Assembly: GCA_016719855.1 (NCBI GenBank)
Contig: JADJYH010000016.1
Location: forward strand, 1 to 64,000
Direction of reading: 5' to 3'
Source of the DNA: Saprospiraceae bacterium
GTDB taxonomy: Bacteria; Bacteroidota; Bacteroidia; Chitinophagales; Saprospiraceae
DNA: 64,000 nucleotides
The notes under the pieces: model-generated
What the model was told of the DNA's origin: nothing
Seen by the model: the letters and a program-made list of their open reading frames with translations, nothing else
The model's database searches: none
Shown: piece by piece, positions 46,128-54,759 of the stretch
Position numbering within the stretch: position 1 is the stretch's first letter
How the letters are laid out: every line of letters starts with the position of its first letter
Translations under genes and position numbers: made by a program

Positions 46128-46841
46128 TCATTTTTTGTCTTGCCTTGCAAAGACTTTCTTGAGCAAGTCGGTGGTTCGGGCCGCAATATTGGTTCGGATG
46201 TTTAGTTCTTCCTTTTCTACCATGCTGAACAGTCCATTCAGCGCTTGCTTCGTCACATAGTCATCCAAGTCTGGATTGGCTTTTTCCACAAAGGGAATCT
46301 TATTATAGGCACTCACCGCATCGCTCCAGTACTTTCGAGCATCGAACTTGTCCAGCGACTGCACAATGACTGGGTTAAATTCCTTGTAAAGTGCATCGGA
46401 GGTAGTTCGGTTCAGGTAAGTCGTTGCGGCATTTTTCTCGCCCATCAGGATGTTCATCGCATCTGAGAAAGACATTTGCCGGATGGCACTTACGAAAATC
46501 GGCTTTGCCTTTTTTGCAGCATCTTCAGCGCCACGGTTGATTTTTTCCAATATTCTTTCCTCCACATTTGTGAAGCCGGGCACGTTGCGCAGCTTATTGG
46601 CCACTTTTTGTGCTTCGGGTGGCAGCAAAATCTTATAGGCGCTTTTGTAAAAGCCATCCCTTGCAGAAAGCACTTCTGAGCCTTTGCCAATACCTATCTC
46701 AAGCGCTTCCTTTAGGCCAGAGGAGACTTCCCCAGAAGTGAGTTCGGTACTGCCGAGCGCATCCAGTGTCCTTTGCAGGGCTGCGGGGTCACACGAAACA
46801 AGCTGAAAACAAAGGAGTACGAGCAAAGCTTTCTTAATCAT
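46128..46841 (-). CDS. DUF4197 lipoprotein
   Basis: The start is the ATG 46841. A short signal peptide ends in a lipobox (LCFQLVSC, Cys at about 17). The mature part (about 220 aa) matches DUF4197: LTSGEVSSGLKEALEIGIGK, then FVSAIRQMSFSDAMNILMGE, ATTYLNRTTSDALYKEFNPV and the C-terminal ALNGLFSMVEKEELNIRTN. Function unknown; members are found in many Gram-negative bacteria. The gene is intact and lies 98 bases downstream of folB on the same strand. Confidence 0.85.
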   Translation of the reverse strand: MIKKALLVLLCFQLVSCDPAALQRTLDALGSTELTSGEVSSGLKEALEIGIGKGSEVLSARDGFYKSAYKILLPPEAQKVANKLRNVPGFTNVEERILEKINRGAEDAAKKAKPIFVSAIRQMSFSDAMNILMGEKNAATTYLNRTTSDALYKEFNPVIVQSLDKFDARKYWSDAVSAYNKIPFVEKANPDLDDYVTKQALNGLFSMVEKEELNIRTNIAARTTDLLKKVFARQDKK

Positions 46842-46939
46842 TGTTTTTATTTTAAATGAAGAAATTATGTCACTAGAATTGAACGAAAAATCTGAAGGAA
46901 GGTACCTTATAGAAGTGTTATTGTTGAGCACTCCGCCCG

Positions 46940-47455
46940 TCAACTGGCATAAAACGCTAGACAGTCCTTGCACAGGCAACGGTCGCCATACTGTCCCTTG
47001 AGCTGTTCGAGGGTTTTCTTGAAGAGCTGGGTGTCCATGCACCAGCAAGTATGGTCACCGTAGCAAAGCAGGGGTTTGTCACAACGGGCGCATCGCTTCG
47101 AAAAATCGCCGTCTACCTCCACGAATGCTGCATCCACCCTGCCGCCGAGAGGCGGGTTCAGCTTTTTTACCCTTACTTTTAATTCCTTGATGAACTTGAA
47201 CTGGTGCTTGATACCGAGCGCAATGCGGTTGGCCACAGCCTCCAGCAACTTGGAGTTCTTGCGCATTGCAGCTTCGCAAATCAGGTAAACGGTCTCGTAG
47301 TTGATGGTATGGTACAGGTCGTCGTCCACCGCTGCTTTGGTGAAAACCGTGTCAATATAGACATCCACTACATAGTCGTTGCCAATTACCTGCTCCTCTT
47401 CGTAAAAACCGTGGTAAGCATAAAAATGAATTCCTTCCAGTGCAATCATTGCCAT
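46940..47455 (-). CDS. folB: Dihydroneopterin aldolase fused to a cysteine-rich CWC domain
   Basis: Residues 1 to about 120 are FolB (folate synthesis): MAMIALEGIHFYAYHGFYEE, then GNDYVVDVYIDT and the INYETVYLICEAAM segment, with the conserved Glu and the Lys region (KELKVRVKKLNPPLGG). The C-terminal 55 residues carry a second unit with C-x2-C, CWC and C-L-C-x2-C patterns (RCARCDKPLLCYGDHTCWCM and RCLCKDCLAFY), the cysteine-rich CWC domain, a probable metal site of unknown role. The start is the ATG 47455; the frame is open to 47533 but the extra residues are not conserved-looking. Total 171 aa. I infer from the joined frame that this is a real fusion, not an artefact. Confidence 0.85.
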   Translation of the reverse strand: MAMIALEGIHFYAYHGFYEEEQVIGNDYVVDVYIDTVFTKAAVDDDLYHTINYETVYLICEAAMRKNSKLLEAVANRIALGIKHQFKFIKELKVRVKKLNPPLGGRVDAAFVEVDGDFSKRCARCDKPLLCYGDHTCWCMDTQLFKKTLEQLKGQYGDRCLCKDCLAFYAS

Positions 47456-47565
47456 TGAGTCTTGCTTTTTGATTATCGGTGAAAAGATGTGTAAAACTAG
47501 GAAAAGTTCGCATCCTCCCCCTGCGCATAACATTCAGAAGACTGGAAACTGTTGCTCCATTTACT

Positions 47566-47573
47566 TATTTTTG
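47566..47573 (+). promoter_or_regulatory. Possible -7 box of the acyl-CoA dehydrogenase gene
   Basis: TATTTTTG fits TAnnTTTG. An upstream CTG lies 21 bases away. The start codon is 98 bases downstream. Confidence 0.35.
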
Positions 47574-47670
47574 CGCCGCAAATCAAATACCCTAACCCGC
47601 ATCGGAAGGTGGCAAATCGAAAAATATCCATCCGTTTTTCACCTTCAGGTCTCTTATACATTAATATATT

Positions 47671-48891
47671 ATGCACGATTCAAGCAACGGCACAGCCGCA
47701 TTTGCCAAAAAAGCAAAAGAAGACCGCTATCAGTACCACGACTATTACGGTGTGGACGAGCTTTTGAGCGAAGAACACCTGCTGGCCCGTGAGGCTGTGC
47801 GGGCATGGGTGAAATCGGAAGTATCGCCCATCATCGAAGAATACGCCGACAAGGCGCAGTGCCCACACCACCTCTTCAAAGGACTGGCCGAAATCGGCGC
47901 CTTCGGCCCAAGCCTGCCCGCCGAATATGGTTGCGGCGGCATGGACGAAATCGCCTACGGCATCATCATGCAAGAATTGGAACGTGGCGACTCCGGCGTT
48001 CGCTCCATGGCATCCGTTCAAGGCTCGTTGGTCATGTACCCTATCTACAAGTTCGGTTCGGAGGAGCAGCGCCGCCACTACCTGCCCAAGCTGGCCAGTG
48101 GCGAGTACATCGGATGCTTCGGCCTCACCGAGCCGGACCACGGCTCCGACCCGGCCAGCATGATCACCAACATCAAAGATGACGGCGACGCATACATCCT
48201 CAACGGCGCCAAAATGTGGATTACCAACTCCCCGGTGGCCGATATTGCCGTTGTTTGGGCAAGGGACGAAACAGGCGTGGTTCGGGGCTTAATTGTTGAA
48301 AAAGGCATGAAAGGCTTCTCTGCCCCCGAAATCCACGGCAAATGGTCACTCCGTGCGTCCATCACTGGCGAACTGATTTTTGAAGACGTGCGGGTGCCAA
48401 AGAAAAACGTGCTCCCCAACGTCCAAGGTATGAAAGGTCCACTGTCCTGCCTCTCGAAAGCCCGTTACGGCATCGCATGGGGCGTTATCGGGGCGGCGCT
48501 CGACTGCTACGACACGGCGCTCCGCTACTCACAGGAGCGCATACAGTTCGACCGTCCTATCGGTGGGTTCCAGCTCACGCAAAAAAAGTTGGCGGAGATG
48601 ATAACCGAAATCACCAAAGCGCAACTAATGGCATGGCGATTGGGCACTTTGGCAAATGCGGGAAAGGCCACACCCGCCCAGGTCTCCATGGCCAAGCGCA
48701 ACAACGTGTACATGGCGCTGACCGTGGCCCGTGAATCACGTCAGATACTTGGCGGCATGGGAATCACCAACGAGTACCCCATTATGCGCCACATGATGAA
48801 CCTCGAAACAGTACTGACTTACGAAGGCACCCACGACATCCACCTGCTCATCACGGGCATGGACGTCACAGGGTTGAATGCTTTTAAATAA
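47671..48891 (+). CDS. Acyl-CoA dehydrogenase, glutaryl-CoA type
   Basis: A 406-aa flavoenzyme. The motifs CFGLTEPDHGSDPASM (FAD/substrate), KMWITNSPVADIAVVWA, SLRASITGELIFEDVRVPKK and ARYGIAWGVIGAA, plus the catalytic Glu in TYEGTHDIHLLITG and the C-terminal VTGLNAFK, fit glutaryl-CoA dehydrogenases (oxidation and decarboxylation in Lys/Trp breakdown). Full length, intact. The ATG at 47671 gives a normal N-terminus. No other genes of Lys catabolism are next to it, so substrate choice is a family-based inference. Confidence 0.85.
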   Translation: MHDSSNGTAAFAKKAKEDRYQYHDYYGVDELLSEEHLLAREAVRAWVKSEVSPIIEEYADKAQCPHHLFKGLAEIGAFGPSLPAEYGCGGMDEIAYGIIMQELERGDSGVRSMASVQGSLVMYPIYKFGSEEQRRHYLPKLASGEYIGCFGLTEPDHGSDPASMITNIKDDGDAYILNGAKMWITNSPVADIAVVWARDETGVVRGLIVEKGMKGFSAPEIHGKWSLRASITGELIFEDVRVPKKNVLPNVQGMKGPLSCLSKARYGIAWGVIGAALDCYDTALRYSQERIQFDRPIGGFQLTQKKLAEMITEITKAQLMAWRLGTLANAGKATPAQVSMAKRNNVYMALTVARESRQILGGMGITNEYPIMRHMMNLETVLTYEGTHDIHLLITGMDVTGLNAFK

Positions 48892-49095
48892 AAGCAAATG
48901 GGTTGGCCAACTATCGGCGTAATTGGCCAACCCGCTTTGTTATTATTCGAACATTTTCTGTGCTTTTTACATTTTACAAGCAGCTTTTAATGTGGAAATC
49001 TGTTTTTAAAGCAATCCTGACAACTGTAACAAACTAATCCACCTGTTAGCACGTTAGAAACTTTTGAATTTTGTTTTGTAAAAAATAACCGAACA

Positions 49096-50256
49096 ATGAG
49101 ACGTTCGATTTACCTCGTAATATTCCCTATTTTATCCTTTTCTATTGGCCTTTTTGGTCAAGAAGAACCGATAAAGCTTATAAACCCGTCATTTGAAGGC
49201 GTACCTGGCGAGGGTGGTGGTGGGAACAGGCTTCCAGATGGTTGGTACGACTGCGGTTTCCCCGGGGAAACCCCCCCCGATGTTCACCCAAAAGATGGAC
49301 CTGGAGCCTTTGAAGTAACAAAAGCCCCGTTTCATGGGAAAACATATATTGGGCTAGTTGTTAGAGAAAACGATACATGGGAAATGGTTTCCCAGCGTTT
49401 GAGCGGCTCATTGCAAGCTGGGAAATGCTATGAGTTTAGCATGTCATTGACACGGTCGGAAGTTTACATGAGCCCGAGCAAGGTGAGCAATGCACCAGTC
49501 AACTATGCTACTCCTGTCAAGCTTCGCATCTGGGGAGGTTCTAGCTACTGCACCCGTGCAGAGCTGCTGGCAGAAAGCTCGTTGATAGTGAACACACGCT
49601 GGCTTTCCTACAACTTCCGTTTTGAGCCAAAGCAGACACATTCATACATCATCTTCGAAGCTTTCTATAAAACACCAACCCCATTTCCCTACAATGGGAA
49701 CCTGCTGATTGACAACGCCTCCGACATAATCCCCGTACCATGTGCAGCCACAACCCCGGAAGTTGCGGCAGTTGATGAAAGACCAACGCCCACCGGCCCG
49801 AAGTCGGACACCCCGAAACTGCCGAAAACCGACTCCCCTGAAATAAAGAAAACACCGGTCATCCTAAAGGAATTTGAAGACCCAGCCAAGCTGACCAAGG
49901 GACAGACCATCCGCATGGGCATGGACCAGCTCTACTTCCCCGCTGACAGCTCCACCATCAAAAAGAGTTCATTGCCCGTGCTGACCGAAGTGTACGGCTT
50001 CCTTTCTGCCAACCCGAACGTGACCGTGGAAATTGGTGGCCATACCAACGGCATCCCATCGCATGAATATTGTGACAAACTCTCAACCGAACGTGCAAAG
50101 GCCATCGTGGACTACCTCGTTGGCAAGGGAATAGCCCGGAAGCGCTTGCAATACAAGGGCTACGGAAAACGAAACCCCATTGACACCAACAAAACGCCCG
50201 TCGGGCGAAAACGCAACCAGCGGGTGGAAATAAAAATCCTGAGCGTGACAGGCTAA
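49096..50256 (+). CDS. OmpA-family outer-membrane protein
   Basis: A 386-aa exported protein. The signal peptide (MRRSIYLVIFPILSFSIGLF) ends near residue 21. Residues about 25-215 form a beta-rich domain (LINPSFEGVPGEGG, WYDCGF, SQRLSGSLQAGKCYEFSMSL), of the galactose-binding-like type used by Bacteroidota surface proteins. A Pro/Lys-rich linker (about 220-260) leads to the OmpA peptidoglycan-binding domain (about 275-386: YFPADSSTIKKSSLPVLTEV, EIGGHTNGIPSHEYCDKLST and VGRKRNQRVEIKIL). The gene ends in a palindrome shared with pepP. Intact. Confidence 0.85.
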   Translation: MRRSIYLVIFPILSFSIGLFGQEEPIKLINPSFEGVPGEGGGGNRLPDGWYDCGFPGETPPDVHPKDGPGAFEVTKAPFHGKTYIGLVVRENDTWEMVSQRLSGSLQAGKCYEFSMSLTRSEVYMSPSKVSNAPVNYATPVKLRIWGGSSYCTRAELLAESSLIVNTRWLSYNFRFEPKQTHSYIIFEAFYKTPTPFPYNGNLLIDNASDIIPVPCAATTPEVAAVDERPTPTGPKSDTPKLPKTDSPEIKKTPVILKEFEDPAKLTKGQTIRMGMDQLYFPADSSTIKKSSLPVLTEVYGFLSANPNVTVEIGGHTNGIPSHEYCDKLSTERAKAIVDYLVGKGIARKRLQYKGYGKRNPIDTNKTPVGRKRNQRVEIKILSVTG

Positions 50257-50297
50257 CGAAAAAGGGATTGAGCAGCTGCTCAATCCCTTTTTCGTTA
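50254..50297. terminator. Perfect 44-base palindrome joining two stop codons
   Basis: TAACGAAAAAGGGATTGAGC plus two bases is the exact reverse complement of the right half. The first three bases are the stop codon of the OmpA gene and the last three (read on the minus strand) the stop of pepP. A and T runs make it a two-way terminator. Confidence 0.9.
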
Positions 50298-52076
50298 TAG
50301 TTTGCCACATCTTTCTCGCAGCCACGCCCTTTCCTCATCATTTAAGTAAGGTGAAATTTTTTCAAAACACTCCTCGTGGTAGGCGTTCAGCCAAAGCCGC
50401 TCTTGTTCCGTGAGCATGTTTTTATCCACCAAATTCAGGTCTATCGGAAACAGCGTCAGTGTGTCAAAACGGTAGAATTTTCCAAATTCATTCTCCAAAT
50501 CCTCCACGCAAAGTATCAGGTTCTCCGTGCGGATGCCGTACTGCCCAGCCTTGTAGATGCCCGGTTCATTGGACGTGACCGTGCCAGGCTCCACCGCTTT
50601 GGCTGCCCTTGGCGAGTTTGCTACTGGCGAAAAACCATGCGGCCCCTCGTGTACGTTCAGGAAAAAACCGACACCATGCCCTACACCATGCCCGAAGTTT
50701 ACATAATGTTGCCAGATGGGAAAGCGGGCAAGCGTATCTAGTTGCACGCCGTTGGTGCCTTTCGGAAATCTCGCCATGGACAGTCCCAACACGCCTTTCA
50801 GCACGAGGGTAAAATCCGTTTTTTGAGCAGCAGTAGGTGTAGAAAGCGCTACCGTCCGGGTAATGTCTGTGGTGCCATCGGTGTACTGGCCGCCGGAGTC
50901 GAGCAGTAAAATTCCGTGCTTCTCGATGTTGGCGCAGGTGCCATATGCAGGATGATAGTGGATAATGGCGCCATTGCCGTTGTACCCGACAATGGCATCA
51001 AAGCTGTCGCCAAAATAGTTTTCCAACTCGCTACGGAACGCCGTCAATCGTTCGGCAACCTCTGCTTCCGGCACGGGGCGCTCGTCGAGGGTGCGCTCCA
51101 GCCAACGGAAAATCCGCACCAGCGCAGCCCCGTCACGAGCCATCGTTTTTTTCAAATGGGCAATCTCTGTATCATTCTTGATGGCCTTCATCTCGGCCAC
51201 AATGTTGTCACCCTCCAGTACACTGCTTGGGGCAATCGCGTTGAAAACTTGGTTGCTCGTCGTGCCTAGGTCGAGCAGAACGGTTTGAGCCTCTTCAATT
51301 TTTTTCAAAAAATCCTCCAAAGAATCATACGGCTTCAGCAACACGCCGTCCTGGTTCAGCTTTTCCTTGAGCAGGGCAGGCACTTTGGCGCTTTCAATAA
51401 AAAGCCAAGCCACCTCTTGGCCCACCATTGCGTAAGCATAAAATATGGGGTTGCATTCCACATCACGACCACGCAGGTTGAACAGCCAAGCGATGTCGTC
51501 CAAGGAGGAAACGAGGTAGTAATCAACTGTGCCCATTTTTTCCCGCACTTTCGCTAATTTCTCCCGTCGAGAGGCTCCCGCAAATTTCACATCGTGCTCA
51601 AACAAAGGGCCTTGCGGCAGCGGAGGGCGTCCTGTCCAAATTTTTTCAATCAAATCAACACTTGAATCTATCTCGATTTGCTTCTGATGAAAATGCTTCG
51701 CCATGCGACGTATTTGCCCCACGGAAAACAGCCTCCCGTCAAGCCCGACCTTACTGCCCTCTTTGAGGTTTTCCTTCATCCAATCCATGTGTTCTGGCGT
51801 ATGCGGTATGCCGAGCTTGTGCAGCGTGATGCCACTGCCAGCCAGTTGCGTTTCAGCTTGTAGAAAATAGCGGCTGTCCGTCCAAAGCCCGGCGTGGTCG
51901 GCGGTCACTACCACCGTACCCGCCGATCCGGTGAACCCTGATAGCCAAGGCCTCGATTTCCAGTGGTCGGCCACGTACTCGCCTTGGTGGGGGTCAGCGG
52001 AAGGAATAATATAGGCATCAAGCCCTTGCGACTTCATGGCGGCCCTTAGGCTTTGCAGTTTTTCTTTGGTTGTCAT
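50295..52076 (-). CDS. pepP: Xaa-Pro aminopeptidase (M24B)
   Basis: Removes N-terminal residues before Pro. A 593-aa protein with two N-terminal creatinase-like domains (residues 1 to about 300, starting SADPHQGEYVADHWKSRPWL) and the C-terminal pita-bread domain with all metal ligands: LLDSGGQYTDGTTDITRTVA (two Asp), NFGHGVGHGVG (His), SNEPGIY (Glu) and IRTENLI (Glu). The length fits the long eukaryote-like aminopeptidase P type common in Bacteroidota. Intact. A T-rich stretch follows the start side (52077-52134), and the gene lies downstream of rho on the same strand. Confidence 0.9.
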   Translation of the reverse strand: MTTKEKLQSLRAAMKSQGLDAYIIPSADPHQGEYVADHWKSRPWLSGFTGSAGTVVVTADHAGLWTDSRYFLQAETQLAGSGITLHKLGIPHTPEHMDWMKENLKEGSKVGLDGRLFSVGQIRRMAKHFHQKQIEIDSSVDLIEKIWTGRPPLPQGPLFEHDVKFAGASRREKLAKVREKMGTVDYYLVSSLDDIAWLFNLRGRDVECNPIFYAYAMVGQEVAWLFIESAKVPALLKEKLNQDGVLLKPYDSLEDFLKKIEEAQTVLLDLGTTSNQVFNAIAPSSVLEGDNIVAEMKAIKNDTEIAHLKKTMARDGAALVRIFRWLERTLDERPVPEAEVAERLTAFRSELENYFGDSFDAIVGYNGNGAIIHYHPAYGTCANIEKHGILLLDSGGQYTDGTTDITRTVALSTPTAAQKTDFTLVLKGVLGLSMARFPKGTNGVQLDTLARFPIWQHYVNFGHGVGHGVGFFLNVHEGPHGFSPVANSPRAAKAVEPGTVTSNEPGIYKAGQYGIRTENLILCVEDLENEFGKFYRFDTLTLFPIDLNLVDKNMLTEQERLWLNAYHEECFEKISPYLNDEERAWLRERCGKL

Positions 52077-52134
52077 TTAGTATTTTTTTGATGCTTCGCA
52101 AAGCTCGTTCGGCATTACGAACTGGCCAAAAAAA

Positions 52135-52170
52135 AGAGCGGTTTTTGGTAAATCAACCAAGAACCGCTCT
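52135..52170 (-). terminator. Terminator of rho
   Basis: On the minus strand AGAGCGGTTCTTGGT pairs with ACCAAAAACCGCTCT (one mismatch) and ends in eight T. It follows the rho stop by about 30 bases. Confidence 0.85.
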
Positions 52171-52198
52171 ATTTCAAATGGCAATATTTGCCTAAAAA

Positions 52199-54016
52199 TT
52201 ATCCATTCATGGATGCCAGGAACTCCTCGTTGCTCCGGGTATTCATCATGTGCTTGAGCAGAAACTCCATCGCCTCCTCCGGTTTCATGTCGGAGAGGTG
52301 CTTGCGCAAGATGAACAAACGCTGAAGCGTGTCACGGTCAAAGAGCAAGTCGTCGCGACGAGTACTAGACTTGGTGAGGTCAACCGCAGGCCAGAGGCGG
52401 CGGTTGGCCAAGGTGCGGTCGAGCTGAAGCTCCATGTTGCCGGTACCCTTGAACTCTTCGAAGATAACGCCATCCATTTTTGAACCAGTGTCAATCAATG
52501 CCGTGGCAAGAATGGTGAGCGAGCCACCACCTTCGATGTTACGGGCTGCACCGAAGAACTTCTTCGGCTTGTGCAGGGCGTTGGCCTCCACACCACCTGA
52601 GAGCACCTTGCCACTGGCCGGCGCCACCGTGTTGTAGGCACGGGCCAAACGGGTGATGGAATCGAGTAAGATGACCACATCGTGGCCGCACTCGACGAGG
52701 CGCTTCGCTTTTTCCAAAACGATGCCCGCTACCCGAACGTGGTTTTCAGCTGGCTCGTCGAAGGTCGAGGCCACAACCTCAGCATTTACGCTGCGCTTGA
52801 AATCCGTCACCTCCTCCGGGCGCTCGTCCACGAGCAGCACGATAATGTAGCTTTCGGGGTGGTTTTTGGCAATGGCGTTGGCAACATCTTTCAACAAGAA
52901 AGTTTTACCAGTTTTGGGCTGCGCCACGATAAGGCCACGCTGACCCTTGCCAATGGGCGTGAACATGTCAATCGTTCGGGTGCTGAAATCCCTGCCGGTT
53001 GGCGATATGCACAGGTTGTATTTTTCTTGCGGGAACAACGGCGTGAGGTAATCGAAAGGCACCCGGTCACGGATGTCTTTCGGGTCGAGGCCGTTGATTT
53101 TCGATACCCGCAACAGTGCGAAGTACTTTTCACCTTCCTTCGGCGGGCGGATGGCACCTTTCACAGTGTCGCCGGTGCGCAGGCCAAACAGCTTGATTTG
53201 CGAAGGCGAAACGTAGATGTCGTCGGGGGAAGTTAGGTAGTTGTAGTCAGCAGAGCGGAGAAAGCCGTAGCCATCGGGCATCATTTCAAGTATGCCCTCA
53301 CCCTCGATAATGCCATCAAGTTCGATGTCAAACTGCTCTCCTCTTGAGCTGGAGCGGCTTTCGTAAACCGGCTCTTCGTCTGGCACGAACGGAGCGTCAA
53401 CGATGATGTCGGTGTCAACACCGCCACCAGCGGGCCTGCTGACCACCATCTCCATTTCATCGTCCATTTCAACATCGTCGTCATAGTCCTCGTCCTCGTC
53501 TATGGGTTCGAGCCGAGTAGGCGGCTTCGGTGGAGGTGGGGTGTTGAAGCGGCTGTCGCGGCTGCGGTAGTCGTTGGCTATGATTCTATCCCTGGGCTCA
53601 CGGTCACGGAGGTCACGGTCGCGGCTGTCCCGGACGGGGCGGTCTGCTCGCATGTCGCGGTCACCAGGGCGGCCAGCATCACGTGGGTCGCGGTCGCCAC
53701 TGCGCACACCGCTATCCCTCACGATGCGCTCGCGGCGTGCGCCACGGTCACCAAAATCTTCGTCGCGCTGCTCTGTATAGCCGGGCGAAGTTCTCCTCGC
53801 AACAGGGCGCTGCTCTGCGGCAACATTTTCTTCGGGTGTTGGTGTTGGTGGTGGCGGGGCAGGAGTGCTTGCTTTTCCGGCAATAGCTTGCTGATCAAGA
53901 ATCTTGTGGATGAGTTCTTGCTTGGCCAAACGACGGAAGCCACTTATCTCGAGGCGCTCGGCGACTTCCCTCAGTTCGGGAACGAGCATGTCGTTTAATT
54001 GCAAAATGTCGTACAT
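52199..54016 (-). CDS. rho: Transcription termination factor Rho with long charged insertion
   Basis: RNA-dependent hexameric ATPase that ends transcription. The N-terminal helical part (residues 1-50: LNDMLVPELREVAERLEISG) and the RNA-binding cold-shock domain (about 235-310: GEGILEMMPDGYGFLRSADY, SPSQIKLFGLRTGDTVKGAI) are followed by the ATPase core with GLIVAQPKTGKTFLLKD (Walker A, about residue 365), VLLVDERPEEVTDFKRSV (Walker B) and VILLDSITRLARAYN (Q-loop). Between the first two domains lies an insertion of about 180 residues, rich in Arg/Asp pairs (DRDLRDREPRDR) and then in Asp/Glu. Such inserts occur in Bacteroidota and Actinobacteria. Total 605 aa, intact. Confidence 0.95.
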   Translation of the reverse strand: MYDILQLNDMLVPELREVAERLEISGFRRLAKQELIHKILDQQAIAGKASTPAPPPPTPTPEENVAAEQRPVARRTSPGYTEQRDEDFGDRGARRERIVRDSGVRSGDRDPRDAGRPGDRDMRADRPVRDSRDRDLRDREPRDRIIANDYRSRDSRFNTPPPPKPPTRLEPIDEDEDYDDDVEMDDEMEMVVSRPAGGGVDTDIIVDAPFVPDEEPVYESRSSSRGEQFDIELDGIIEGEGILEMMPDGYGFLRSADYNYLTSPDDIYVSPSQIKLFGLRTGDTVKGAIRPPKEGEKYFALLRVSKINGLDPKDIRDRVPFDYLTPLFPQEKYNLCISPTGRDFSTRTIDMFTPIGKGQRGLIVAQPKTGKTFLLKDVANAIAKNHPESYIIVLLVDERPEEVTDFKRSVNAEVVASTFDEPAENHVRVAGIVLEKAKRLVECGHDVVILLDSITRLARAYNTVAPASGKVLSGGVEANALHKPKKFFGAARNIEGGGSLTILATALIDTGSKMDGVIFEEFKGTGNMELQLDRTLANRRLWPAVDLTKSSTRRDDLLFDRDTLQRLFILRKHLSDMKPEEAMEFLLKHMMNTRSNEEFLASMNG

Positions 54017-54759
54017 AATTTAATATAGAGTTTAACAGGAAGGACAAAACCCATAACGAACTTGCCTCTGTCGGAGAAGCTTAGTGGTCTTGTTACTCAC
54101 TTGAAAATGCTTCACATTGAAGAAAATATTACTTGATAGTGCTTCCTTTCGTCAATGTATTTTGTAAAATGAAAAGGTTTGATTGAAAAAATGCTGTAAA
54201 AATCAGTTCAGGCTGTTGAAACTTAACGGAACCGCTATTGATTACGGTTTCCTAGCGAAAGGAATTGTCTTTCAGGGTAATTTGCCAAGGGGATGTAAAC
54301 TGTAGCTACGGACAAAACCTGCAACGGGTTACATTCTGCGCCAACACATCTCAGTCTCAACACTGTTTTGCTTCGTTTGTATTAAATAGGAAAAAACAAA
54401 GGAGTTGCGATTCTGAAGTTCGAAAATAGACCGACTACTAAAACAGGTGGCGTGATTAAGTTTGTGCGGCAAAAATACATACAAGTTTCAAATTTCAAAT
54501 ACTACCTTTGCCAAAAAATTTTCCAAAAGTAGTTTTTTATTTGTTAGCAATTGACTTTTAGAAAAATACAATTGAAAATAAATTTGAATTTTGATTCGGA
54601 AGATTGGAAAACATGCTGCATTTTCAGTTGTTTTCGTCGGGAAGTCGCATAGTGCCTAATACGCTATCAGAAGTTAAACAACATCTCCTTCCAATAGTTT
54701 TGCGTACTGCGTTTCAACGAAATATCCTTTTTCTTTATTGGTAAAATCAAACCTTCGCA
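54017..54759. promoter_or_regulatory. Long spacer between rho and serS
   Basis: No gene is seen in these 743 bases. On the minus strand TACTTTTG (54531 to 54524) with a TTG 16 bases further up could start a rho leader of about 500 bases. Plus-strand TAnnTTTG boxes occur at 54503-54510 and 54695-54702 for serS. A long rho leader would suit autoregulation, but this is inference. Confidence 0.4.
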
